From NCBI GenBank assembly GCA_002395405.1, contig DGWX01000040.1, positions 1-56,097 of the forward strand: a stretch of DNA of 56,097 nt, written 5' to 3'. Of this stretch, positions 49,043 through 56,097 are shown in pieces. Within the stretch, counting starts at the first letter, position 1. Each line of letters begins with the position of its first letter. Made by a program: the position numbers and the translations under genes. The notes under the pieces were generated by a model, which was not told the DNA's origin, did no database searches, and worked only from the letters and a program-made list of their open reading frames with translations. This DNA comes from Christensenella sp. UBA4247. Its GTDB lineage: Bacteria; Bacillota; Clostridia; Christensenellales; CAG-1252.

Positions 49043-51421
49043 ATGTTAAACGTAAAGAAAAGAGACGGTCAAATCGTACCTTTCGATTTATCCAAGATCA
49101 AAATCGCGATCGAAAAGGCGTTCGATTCGGTGAATCGCGCGCACACGGACGACATCATTGATTTAATTGCGCTCAAAGTATGCGCGGATTTCCAGAGCAA
49201 GGTGAAGGATAATACGGTGACCGTTGAGGACGTTCAGGACAGCGTGGAGGTCGTATTGATCCAAGCGAGCTTCGTGGACGTTGCGAAAAGCTACATTCTT
49301 TACAGAAAGCAACACGAAAAAGTGCGCAATATGAAGTCCACGCTCGTGGATTACAAAGCCACCGTGGATAACTATCTCAAAATCAACGATTGGCGCGTAA
49401 AGGAGAACAGCACCGTAACCTACTCGGTCGGCGGTTTGATCCTCTCGAACAGCGGCGCCGTGACCGCGAACTATTGGCTCAGCGAGATCTATGACGACGA
49501 GATCGCCGACGCGCACCGCAACGCGGATATTCATATCCACGATCTTTCGATGTTGACCGGTTACTGCGCGGGTTGGAGCTTGAAACAGCTCATCCAAGAG
49601 GGTCTCGGCGGCGTTCCGGGAAAGATCACGTCCGCTCCCGCGGCTCACCTTTCCACCCTTTGCAACCAGATGGTAAACTTCCTCGGCATTATGCAAAACG
49701 AATGGGCGGGCGCGCAGGCGTTTTCTTCTTTCGATACCTATCTTGCGCCGTTCGTTAAGGTGGATAATCTTTCTTATAAAGAGACCAAGCAGTGCATTCA
49801 ATCTTTCATTTACGGCGTAAACACGCCGTCTCGCTGGGGAACGCAATCTCCCTTTACGAACGTAACGCTCGATTGGGTCGTTCCGAACGATATGGCGGAG
49901 CTGAACGCGATCGTCGGCGGCAAGGAAATGGACTTCAAGTATAAAGATTGCGTCAAAGAAATGGCGATGGTCAACAAGGCGTTTATAGAGATCATGATCG
50001 AAGGCGACGCAAACGGCCGCGGCTTCCAATATCCGATCCCGACCTATTCGATCACGCGTGACTTCGATTGGTCCGAAACCGAGAACAACAAGCTCCTTTT
50101 CGAAATGACCGCGAAGTACGGAACGCCTTATTTCAGCAACTATATAAACAGCGATATGGAGCCGTCCGACGTTCGTTCGATGTGCTGCCGCCTGCGCCTC
50201 GATCTGCGCGAGCTCAGGAAAAAGTCCGGCGGTTTCTTCGGAAGCGGCGAAAGCACGGGCAGCGTGGGCGTCGTTACCATCAATATGCCGCGTATCGCTT
50301 ATCTTTCCAAGTCGGAAGACGAGTTCTTTAAGAGACTGTCTCACTTGATGGATATCGCGGCGCGCTCCCTCAAAATCAAGAGGAACGTTATTACCAAACT
50401 TTTGAACGAAGGTTTGTATCCCTATACCAAGCGCTATCTCGGAACCTTTAACAATCACTTTTCCACGATCGGTCTCGTGGGTATGAACGAAGCTTGCCTG
50501 AACGCGAATTGGATCGGCAAGGATCTGACGGATAAAAACGCGCAAGAGTTTACCAAGAAGACTTTGAACTTTATGAGAGAAAAGCTCTCGGATTATCAAG
50601 AGCTTTACGGCGATCTTTATAACCTCGAAGCGACGCCCGCGGAGTCCACGGCGTACAGGCTCGCGAAGCACGACAGAAAGAGATATCCGGATATCATTAC
50701 CGCGACCGAAGGCGACAGGACTCCTTATTATACGAACAGCTCGCACCTTCCCGTCGGCTTTACGTCCGATATTTTCGACGCTTTGGACATTCAGGACGAG
50801 CTCCAAACTCTCTATACTTCGGGAACGGTTTTCCACGCCTTCCTCGGACAAAAGCTGGATAACTGGCAGACGGCGGCGAATCTCGTCAGAAAGATCGCGG
50901 AAAACTACAAACTTCCGTATTACACGATGAGCCCGACCTACTCGATCTGCGCCGACCACGGCTATCTTGCGGGCGAGCAAAGAAAGTGCCCGATCTGCGG
51001 CAGATCCACCGAGGTTTACAGCCGTATTACCGGGTATTATCGCCCCGTTCAAAACTGGAACGACGGTAAGGTAGAAGAGTTTAAGATGCGTAAGACGTAC
51101 GACGTTGCGGGTTCCGTGTTCAAAGGTCACGCCGATAAGAAAGAAGAGAGCGCGGTCGCGAAAGAAGCGCAAAACGCAGCGGCGGAAGGAATGCTTCTTT
51201 TCACCACCAAAACTTGCCCGAACTGCAAAATGAGCAAAATGATGCTGGATAAAGCGGGCATTGCTTACACCCCGATCGACGCGGAAGATAACAAAGATCA
51301 AACCGTTAAGATGGGCGTCAGAAAAGCTCCCACGCTCCTCGTTCCGAACGCGAACGGCGGCTACGACAGATTCGAGAACGCCAGCGAGATCAAAGGCTTT
51401 ATCGAAAAGACGAGAAACTAA
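49043..51421 (+). CDS. nrdD: Anaerobic ribonucleoside-triphosphate reductase with fused glutaredoxin-like domain
   Basis: Class III enzyme that makes dNTPs without oxygen by a glycyl radical. The 792-residue protein has an N-terminal ATP cone (about 1-90), the catalytic barrel, the zinc site (Cys636, Cys649, Cys652) and the radical Gly664 in RITGYYRPVQNWNDG. After a linker (about 680-715) it continues into a glutaredoxin/thioredoxin-like domain with redox motif CPNC (Cys725, Cys728) to the end. ATG at 49043 with GGAGG before; the longer TTG frame is rejected. Fusion suggests the protein provides its own dithiol reductant, instead of formate or a separate partner (inference). Confidence 0.94.
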   Translation: MLNVKKRDGQIVPFDLSKIKIAIEKAFDSVNRAHTDDIIDLIALKVCADFQSKVKDNTVTVEDVQDSVEVVLIQASFVDVAKSYILYRKQHEKVRNMKSTLVDYKATVDNYLKINDWRVKENSTVTYSVGGLILSNSGAVTANYWLSEIYDDEIADAHRNADIHIHDLSMLTGYCAGWSLKQLIQEGLGGVPGKITSAPAAHLSTLCNQMVNFLGIMQNEWAGAQAFSSFDTYLAPFVKVDNLSYKETKQCIQSFIYGVNTPSRWGTQSPFTNVTLDWVVPNDMAELNAIVGGKEMDFKYKDCVKEMAMVNKAFIEIMIEGDANGRGFQYPIPTYSITRDFDWSETENNKLLFEMTAKYGTPYFSNYINSDMEPSDVRSMCCRLRLDLRELRKKSGGFFGSGESTGSVGVVTINMPRIAYLSKSEDEFFKRLSHLMDIAARSLKIKRNVITKLLNEGLYPYTKRYLGTFNNHFSTIGLVGMNEACLNANWIGKDLTDKNAQEFTKKTLNFMREKLSDYQELYGDLYNLEATPAESTAYRLAKHDRKRYPDIITATEGDRTPYYTNSSHLPVGFTSDIFDALDIQDELQTLYTSGTVFHAFLGQKLDNWQTAANLVRKIAENYKLPYYTMSPTYSICADHGYLAGEQRKCPICGRSTEVYSRITGYYRPVQNWNDGKVEEFKMRKTYDVAGSVFKGHADKKEESAVAKEAQNAAAEGMLLFTTKTCPNCKMSKMMLDKAGIAYTPIDAEDNKDQTVKMGVRKAPTLLVPNANGGYDRFENASEIKGFIEKTRN

Positions 51422-52345
51422 ATGAAATACGACGTATTGATCATCGGAGCGGGTCCCGCCGGAATGAGCGCGGCGACCTATGCGCTCCGCTCGGGAAAAA
51501 GCGTCCTCGTTTTGGAAAAGGAATCCATCGGCGGGCAGATGTCCAATTCTCCCCGCATCGAGAATTTCCCTTCCGTTAAGGAAAGCAGCGGAAGCGATCT
51601 TGCGGATAAAATGTTCGAGCAAATGAGCGCGTTCGGCGCCGAACTCGAACTGGATTCCGTTCTCGAAGTACAAAAGAGAGGAGAGGGCGATTTCCTCGTT
51701 AAATGCGAGTACAATGAGTTTAGCGCGAAAGCCGTTATTTGGGCGGCGGGCGCGAAACATCGCCATATCGGCGTTCCGGGAGAGGAAGAGCTCGTGGGAA
51801 AAGGCGTGTCGTATTGCGCGCTATGCGACGGCGCGTTTTATACGGGAGAAGACGTCGTTATGATCGGCGACGCAAACACCGCTCTTTCTTATACGATGTT
51901 CCTTTCCAATTGCTGCCGCCACGTTTATATTTGCACGTTGTTCGATAAATTCTTCGGCGAAAAAGCGATGGTGGAAGCCGTCCTCGCAAGGGAGAACGTA
52001 TCGGTAGAGCATAACCTTTCCTTGCAATCTTTCGAGACGGATGAAAAAGGAGAACTTTCGGGGCTCGTATTCGAGAACACGAAGGATAAAACGAGGCGCG
52101 AGTACAAAGTAAAAGGTTGCTTTATCGCAGTCGGACAGGTTCCGAATAACGAGCCGATCAAAGCGCTCGTGGATCTCGACGCCGGCGGTTACGTTATCGC
52201 GGGGGAAGACACCCTGACGAAAACGCCCGGTCTCTTCGTTGCGGGAGATTGCCGAGCGAAAAAAGTGCGGCAGGTAACGACCGCCGTTGCGGACGGTTCG
52301 GTCGCGGCGATCCAAGCGGCAAGTTATATAGACGGATTGAAATAA
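51422..52345 (+). CDS. trxB: Thioredoxin reductase-like flavoprotein, possibly not NADPH-dependent
   Basis: FAD disulfide reductase of 307 residues. FAD motif IIGAGPAGMSAATYALRSG (about 6-25), redox pair CALC (Cys132-Cys135), and GLFVAGDCRAKKVRQV near the C terminus. The pyridine-nucleotide site is odd: the GxGxxA region reads MIGDANTALSYTMFLS and the NADPH-phosphate HRRxxxR is replaced by YICTLFDKFFGEK, as in ferredoxin-dependent or nucleotide-independent clostridial reductases. It begins on the base after the nrdD stop, so it likely reduces the fused NrdD domain, and perhaps other thioredoxins. Confidence 0.88.
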   Translation: MKYDVLIIGAGPAGMSAATYALRSGKSVLVLEKESIGGQMSNSPRIENFPSVKESSGSDLADKMFEQMSAFGAELELDSVLEVQKRGEGDFLVKCEYNEFSAKAVIWAAGAKHRHIGVPGEEELVGKGVSYCALCDGAFYTGEDVVMIGDANTALSYTMFLSNCCRHVYICTLFDKFFGEKAMVEAVLARENVSVEHNLSLQSFETDEKGELSGLVFENTKDKTRREYKVKGCFIAVGQVPNNEPIKALVDLDAGGYVIAGEDTLTKTPGLFVAGDCRAKKVRQVTTAVADGSVAAIQAASYIDGLK

Positions 52346-52347
52346 GG

Positions 52348-52369
52348 AAGGGCGGCGACGCCCTTTCGC
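52348..52369 (+). terminator. Weak hairpin between trxB and nrdG
   Basis: AAGGGCG, loop GCGA, CGCCCTT followed by an interrupted T-rich stretch. It may give partial termination or protect the upstream mRNA 3' end, lowering nrdG expression relative to nrdD. Confidence 0.45.
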
Positions 52370-52392
52370 TTTATGAAAAGGAAAAAAGAAAT

Positions 52393-53085
52393 ATGAAAAT
52401 TTGCGGAATGGAAAAATTCTCTATGGTGGACTTTGACGGATACATTTCCTGTACGGTATTTACGCCGGGCTGCAATTTTCGTTGTCCCTTTTGCCATAAT
52501 GCGGCGCTCGTAAATCGCGAGGCGCAGGAGATCCCCGAAAGCGAGGTTTTCGATTATTTGGAAAAGAGAAAAGGGCTTGTGGACGCCGTTTGCATAACGG
52601 GCGGCGAGCCGACGTTGCAGCCCGATCTCGAAGACTTTATCGTTCGCGTGCGCGCGCTCGGATATAAAGTAAAGCTCGATTCGAACGGAACGAATCCCGC
52701 CCTCCTTTCCCGCCTGATCGAGCGGGGACTTCTCGATTACGTGGCGATGGATATAAAAAGCGATTTTGATTCTTACGAGGAGGTGATCGCCGTTCCCTCG
52801 TCCGCGCTTCTTCCTAAGATCCGCGAAAGCGTCGCTTTGCTGAAAGCTTCGCCGATCGACTTCGAATTTCGAACGACGGCGATCGCGGAATATCATAGCG
52901 AGAAGAATTATGCGGCGATCGCGGAGATCGTTCGCGGAGGCAAGCGGTTTTACATTCAAAAATTTAAGGACGGAGAAAACAACCTGACCCAAGGATTGCT
53001 CCACGAGCTTCCGAAAGAAGAGGCGGAAAAGTTCTTGGCGGAGGTTCGAAAGACCGTTCCCGTCGTGGGGCTGAGAGGATATTAA
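52393..53085 (+). CDS. nrdG: Anaerobic ribonucleotide reductase activating protein (radical SAM)
   Basis: Radical SAM activase of 230 residues that installs the glycyl radical on NrdD using a [4Fe-4S] cluster and S-adenosylmethionine. Cluster motif CxxxCxxC is in PGCNFRCPFCHNAAL (about 28-42), followed by CITGGEPTLQPDLEDF and VKLDSNGTNP. I start at ATG 52393, because the longer frame lies in trxB. The upstream ribosome binding site is weak (AGGA about 13 bases away). The gene order nrdD-trxB-nrdG is unusual, as the reductase is between reductase and activase. Confidence 0.92.
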   Translation: MKICGMEKFSMVDFDGYISCTVFTPGCNFRCPFCHNAALVNREAQEIPESEVFDYLEKRKGLVDAVCITGGEPTLQPDLEDFIVRVRALGYKVKLDSNGTNPALLSRLIERGLLDYVAMDIKSDFDSYEEVIAVPSSALLPKIRESVALLKASPIDFEFRTTAIAEYHSEKNYAAIAEIVRGGKRFYIQKFKDGENNLTQGLLHELPKEEAEKFLAEVRKTVPVVGLRGY

Positions 53086-53108
53086 AAAAGGCGGAGATCC
53101 CGCCTTCT
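53086..53108 (-). terminator. Terminator of the FAD-dehydrogenase operon
   Basis: Read on the minus strand: AAGGCGG, 5-base loop, CCGCCTT followed by a T-run (the AAAAAA at 53085-53090 on plus). Ends the tmk-FAD dehydrogenase transcript. Confidence 0.7.
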
Positions 53109-53110
53109 CG

Positions 53111-53146
53111 GATCGCGCTTTCGGATCAAGAGCGCGATCTTTTTTT
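53111..53146 (+). terminator. Terminator of the nrdD operon
   Basis: GATCGCGCT, 11-base loop, AGCGCGATC followed by seven T. The loop contains the stop codon of the converging FAD-dehydrogenase gene. Confidence 0.9.
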
Positions 53147-54673
53147 ATCGTTGACTTCGTTTATGATCGAAAGCGCGACCTTTAACCCGTCCACGGCGGC
53201 GCTCATAATGCCGCCCGCGTAGCCGCAACCTTCGCCGCAGGGATAAACGCCTTTATGCGAAAGGCTCATAAAATCCTCGCCGCGCAGTACGCGCACGGGG
53301 GAAGAACTGCGCGTTTCAACGCCCGTCAGGAGATTATCCGCCTTGGAGAATCCTTTGATCTTTTTGTCAAAAGAAGGCAGCGCGAGACGCAGCGCTTCGG
53401 AGATGCGGGGCGGGAGAACGCCGTTTAAGTCGCAAGGAGTAACGCCGGGAGCGTAGGTGGGGCGAACGGCGCCGTCCAGCCCGCCTTTTTGCTTTTTGAT
53501 AAAGTCTCCCACCCTTTGGCAAGGCGCTTTGTAATTTCCGCCCGCCGCGAGAAAGGCTTTTCGTTCGAGTTCCCTTTGATAGCGAACGCCGGATAGAATT
53601 TCGCTTCCGAAATCCTTTTCGTCCACCCCTACGAGGAGCGCGGCGTTCGCGTTTTTTCCGTCTCTGGCGTGATAGCTCATTCCGTTCGTAACGACGCCGC
53701 CTTCTTCCGAAGAGGCGCAAACGACAAATCCGCCGGGACACATACAAAAACTGTACGCGCCGCCTGCTTTCGTGTGTTCCCAGATTTTATAATCGGCAGG
53801 AGGGAGCAAAGGATCTTTTTTTCTCCCGAACATAGCGAGATCGATCTCTTCTTGCAGTTGTTCGATCCTGACGCCGACGGAAAAGGGCTTTGCTTCCATC
53901 GAGAAACCGCGCGCAAGGAGCATTTCGTATGTGTCGCGCGCGCTGTGACCCACCGCGAGGATCAAGCGATCGGTTTTATACGCGTCGCTCTCTGTCAAAA
54001 CGCGCAAGACTCCGTTCTTTTCCGAAACGTCCGACACGCAGGCGCCGAAGCGGATCTCTCCGCCGAGATCTTCGATTTTATGCCGCAACGTAACCACGGC
54101 GTCTCGCAATCTGTCCGTTCCGATATGCGGTTTGGCAAGGTAGGCGATCTCCTCCGGCGCGCCGCAGGAAACAAAAGTATCGAGAACGAAAGCCGTCAGT
54201 TCCTTTTCTTTAATGCCGCTGTTCAGTTTGCCGTCCGAAAACGCGCCCGCACCGCCTTCTCCGAATTCCGCGTTTGCGCGCGGATCGAGTTTTCCGTTTT
54301 GCCAAAGCGCGTTTACGCCGCGGATCCGTTCCGATATGGGAAGCCCGCGTTCGAGAACGATCGGGCGAAGCCCGGCAAGGGACAAAGCATACGAGGCAAA
54401 GATGCCCGCAGGCCCGAATCCGACTACGATCGGTCTGTATTCGCTCTCGCCCGCATAAGGGACGGAGAAGGGCTCTCTTTTTTCGATTTTTTCGCTGATG
54501 AGGACGCTGTAAACTTTTTTGATGTCGCTTTTTTTGCGCGCGTCGATCGATTCTTTTAAGATCGTAAAAGTTCGAACGGAAGAAAGCGGGATCGAGGCTT
54601 TTTTTGCCGCGATTTTTCTAAGTTCGTCTATTCCCGCGTCGAGCGGAAGAATGATGTTTTGGATTTCAGGCAT
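53126..54673 (-). CDS. Uncharacterised FAD-dependent dehydrogenase (COG2509 type)
   Basis: The 515-residue protein has an N-terminal ferredoxin-like or alpha/beta small domain (about 1-75), then the FAD-binding Rossmann motif (PIVVGFGPAGIFASYAL, GFGPAG at 85-90), the middle block ANAEFGEGGAGAFSDGKLNS and later DRLILAVGHSARDTYEMLL, and the C-terminal 'GVETRSSSPVRVLRGEDF' and 'GCGYAGGIMSAAVDGL' typical of COG2509. The substrate is unknown in this family. Its start has no clear ribosome binding site and is 17 bases after tmk. Its last codons lie inside the nrdD terminator. Confidence 0.85.
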   Translation of the reverse strand: MPEIQNIILPLDAGIDELRKIAAKKASIPLSSVRTFTILKESIDARKKSDIKKVYSVLISEKIEKREPFSVPYAGESEYRPIVVGFGPAGIFASYALSLAGLRPIVLERGLPISERIRGVNALWQNGKLDPRANAEFGEGGAGAFSDGKLNSGIKEKELTAFVLDTFVSCGAPEEIAYLAKPHIGTDRLRDAVVTLRHKIEDLGGEIRFGACVSDVSEKNGVLRVLTESDAYKTDRLILAVGHSARDTYEMLLARGFSMEAKPFSVGVRIEQLQEEIDLAMFGRKKDPLLPPADYKIWEHTKAGGAYSFCMCPGGFVVCASSEEGGVVTNGMSYHARDGKNANAALLVGVDEKDFGSEILSGVRYQRELERKAFLAAGGNYKAPCQRVGDFIKKQKGGLDGAVRPTYAPGVTPCDLNGVLPPRISEALRLALPSFDKKIKGFSKADNLLTGVETRSSSPVRVLRGEDFMSLSHKGVYPCGEGCGYAGGIMSAAVDGLKVALSIINEVNDKKRSRS

Positions 54674-54690
54674 CGTAATGGATTCAAAAA

Positions 54691-55323
54691 TCAGGCGCGA
54701 TTCGGCGACTCGATCAAAGGAAGCACCGCTCGAAAAACTTCTTCCGCCGCTTCGGGAAGGGGGCGCGCGTTGCTGACAACGGCGACCTTTTCGTCCGGCA
54801 GGGCGCGGAAGGCGGCGAAATAATTCTCGCGAACTTTTTTCAGGATCTCGATTTTTTCATAGCGTTCTTTTTCGCTTCTGTTTTGAATGCGCGAAAGGAA
54901 GCTTTCGGGCGGAATATCCAAAAAAATCGTTAGGTCGGGGCGGAGCAGGCGGCGCGCAGGCGCGTTCAGCTCGATGACCCAATCCATAGGCGAATACGAT
55001 CCGTTGTAGGCGAAAGAGGAAAAATAATAACGATCGCAGAGAACGATCTCTCCCTTTTCAAGGTGAGAAAGGATGCCGAAGGAAGAATTTTTGATATGAT
55101 CCACGCGATCCGCCGCGAACAGGGCGGCGATGGCTTCTTCGGGGAGATCCGATTTTCCCGTCAGGCATCGGCGTAAAAGCTTTCCGGCTTCCCCTTCCGA
55201 AGGTTCCGCCGTTACATAAACCGTAAATCCGAGCTTTTCCAAACGCTCTTTCAAAAGGGCGGCGTGGGTGCTTTTTCCGCTGCCGTCTATCCCTTCGAAA
55301 ACGATAAACTTACCTATCGTCAT
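54691..55323 (-). CDS. tmk: Thymidylate kinase
   Basis: Phosphorylates dTMP to dTDP. The 210-residue protein shows the P-loop GIDGSGKST (11-19), the DRYYFSSFAYNG substrate block (about 95-106), a lid region with IQNRSEKERYEK and the 'LDIPPESFLSRI' strand. The three-base gap to the upstream PH-domain gene suggests co-transcription. In B. subtilis tmk lies within the yaaO-holB-yaaT cluster; here those genes are at 17.8-20.8 kb on the other strand, so the cluster has been split. Confidence 0.95.
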   Translation of the reverse strand: MTIGKFIVFEGIDGSGKSTHAALLKERLEKLGFTVYVTAEPSEGEAGKLLRRCLTGKSDLPEEAIAALFAADRVDHIKNSSFGILSHLEKGEIVLCDRYYFSSFAYNGSYSPMDWVIELNAPARRLLRPDLTIFLDIPPESFLSRIQNRSEKERYEKIEILKKVRENYFAAFRALPDEKVAVVSNARPLPEAAEEVFRAVLPLIESPNRA

Positions 55324-55326
55324 ACT

Positions 55327-56097
55327 TTATCCGTCATATCTCCCGTCTTTGACTTCGAGGATCAGCGCGCCGAGCTCGCGCGCCGCTTTCTCGCTTTCTT
55401 TGCCCGCCTTCGCGACCATATATTTGCAGATCTTTCCTTTCCTTTCGCGCTTGGCGTATGAGGCGCCCTTGTATTCGAGGAAGGGAGCTTCCATACGGGC
55501 ATACACGTAAAAATAGAAGGTCTTTTTGATCATGGATAAGAGAAGGGGGATCGAGATCAAAACGGACACGCCGCCGCAACCGTAAAACAAATAGGAGAAC
55601 CAGGTTTTCCAATGGCTGCCCGTTACGGCGGGTATATTTACTTTTCCGTGAATAAAGGGCAGGACGATCATCGCCGCGCCGAGAAGCAGGAAAAGCAACC
55701 CGAAAAAGAATTTTAACACGGAGAAGCGAGCGAATTTGCTGAATTTGATGCCCGAAACCTGATCGATGTTGATCTCCGAACGCTCGCCGGCGTTAATGAG
55801 GAGACGCCGATTCGTTAAGCAAACGGTGCCGTCGCCCTTTTTGGAGGAGAGGCAATTATACGTTCGAATCAGTTTCTCGCCTTTTGCGATAATAAAGCCG
55901 GGAACCGCGTCGTTTCCCGAAAGAAGAACGTCCCTATCCAGCTTGTATTTCTTGCGGAGTTTTTTCTCCATTTTGGAATAGCTTTTGCTTTTTTGCGGTT
56001 CGGTATCTCGCGCCGTTTTTTCGCTCGTTTCGGGAGAGATGCTCTCGATCGGTTCGTAATCTTCGCCCGTTTCGCGCTTGATGTCTTTCTTCGCGTC
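55327..56097 (-). CDS. PH-domain-like membrane protein, 5' end beyond window
   Basis: Reading leftward, the frame is open from the window edge (56097) without a stop, and the first in-frame ATG (55971) has no ribosome binding site, so the protein very probably starts outside. The visible part has an acidic N-terminal stretch, a bacterial PH-like domain (about VPGFIIAKGEKLIRTYNCLS to GTVCLTNRRLLINAGERSE in the first 80 residues after 55971), two membrane helices (SVLKFFFGLLFLLLGAAMIV and FYGCGGVSVLISIPLLL) and a basic C-terminal tail. Function unknown. Confidence 0.7.
   Translation of the reverse strand, partial: DAKKDIKRETGEDYEPIESISPETSEKTARDTEPQKSKSYSKMEKKLRKKYKLDRDVLLSGNDAVPGFIIAKGEKLIRTYNCLSSKKGDGTVCLTNRRLLINAGERSEINIDQVSGIKFSKFARFSVLKFFFGLLFLLLGAAMIVLPFIHGKVNIPAVTGSHWKTWFSYLFYGCGGVSVLISIPLLLSMIKKTFYFYVYARMEAPFLEYKGASYAKRERKGKICKYMVAKAGKESEKAARELGALILEVKDGRYDG

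Noticed and set aside
49163..51766. 867-codon minus-strand frame opposite nrdD-trxB
   Set aside because: Covers the well-supported nrdD and the start of trxB on the other strand; no homology or initiation signal.
52374..52396. Seven-codon mini-ORF overlapping the nrdG start
   Set aside because: It shares the ATGA overlap with nrdG but has no ribosome binding site of its own and falls right behind a hairpin; likely chance.
1..56097. Prophage, IS element, CRISPR array, rRNA or tRNA gene
   Set aside because: Scanned for integrases, transposases, direct repeats with spacers and tRNA-like cloverleaf regions; none was recognised on either strand.

Overview
The window reads as a chromosomal segment of an anaerobic, spore-forming Bacillota, most likely an uncultured gut-type member of class Clostridia. 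This placement is an inference from content: sporulation genes (yabP, yabQ, spmA, spmB), a class III anaerobic ribonucleotide reductase with its radical-SAM activase, a rubrerythrin, hexuronate catabolism (uxaB-uxaA), SigA-type promoters with 17-18 bp spacers, and many AGGAGG ribosome binding sites. No rRNA, tRNA, CRISPR array, IS element or phage module was recognised. Base composition is about 50% G+C except for an AT-rich patch at about 4.6-6.6 kb and the nrdD upstream region.

Layout. 1-1.8 kb: end of a UPF0210 gene, queH, a tiny ORF, rubrerythrin. 1.9-4.8 kb (minus): ABC exporter (ATPase plus two permeases) with a 35-residue peptide ORF upstream. 4.8-6.6 kb: AT-rich sigma-factor island containing a broken secreted-peptide gene and an anti-sigma-like membrane protein. 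6.6-7.5 kb (minus): YhcH-family protein and the TrpR-like regulator YerC. 7.7-15.5 kb (plus): zinc-ribbon/acidic/membrane protein, HD hydrolase, amidohydrolase, serS, SIS isomerase, O-antigen-polymerase-like protein. 15.6-20.8 kb: HU, phosphoglucomutase, then PLP decarboxylase-like, holB and ricT. 20.9-23.7 kb (minus): uxaB-uxaA. 23.9-27.4 kb: radC, galE, a secreted metallo-beta-lactamase-fold protein, a 70-residue membrane protein. 27.4-32 kb: aromatic amino acid operon aroF-tyrA-aroA-aroC-chorismate mutase. 32-33.5 kb (minus): gltX. 33.6-38.4 kb: yabP-yabQ, a degenerate alpha/beta-hydrolase, signal peptidase I, an InlB-repeat-like lipoprotein, an SDR. 38.5-46 kb: a 2053-residue lipoprotein with repeated beta domains and a membrane partner. 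46-48.7 kb: spmA-spmB, a zinc ribbon protein, and (minus) VanW with a superinfection-immunity-like protein. 49-53.1 kb: nrdD-trxB-nrdG. 53.1-56.1 kb (minus): FAD dehydrogenase, tmk, PH-domain membrane protein running off the window.

The strongest undescribed-looking signal is in front of aroF. An 18-residue ORF (MKKQNLFYYAYYFFADLQ, 7 of 18 residues Phe or Tyr) starts two bases after the 70-residue gene. It is followed by two mutually exclusive RNA structures: a 12-bp antiterminator (27469-27480 with 27499-27510) and a 13-bp terminator (27499-27511 with 27515-27527). This is the architecture of ribosome-mediated attenuation, fitted to an operon that makes Phe and Tyr precursors.

Other points of interest: two genes (radC and the giant lipoprotein) whose -10 boxes lie exactly six bases before the start codon, implying leaderless mRNAs; tandem NrdR boxes 32 bp apart before an NrdD that carries a fused glutaredoxin-like domain, next to a thioredoxin reductase lacking the usual NADPH-binding signatures; and the giant lipoprotein locus itself.
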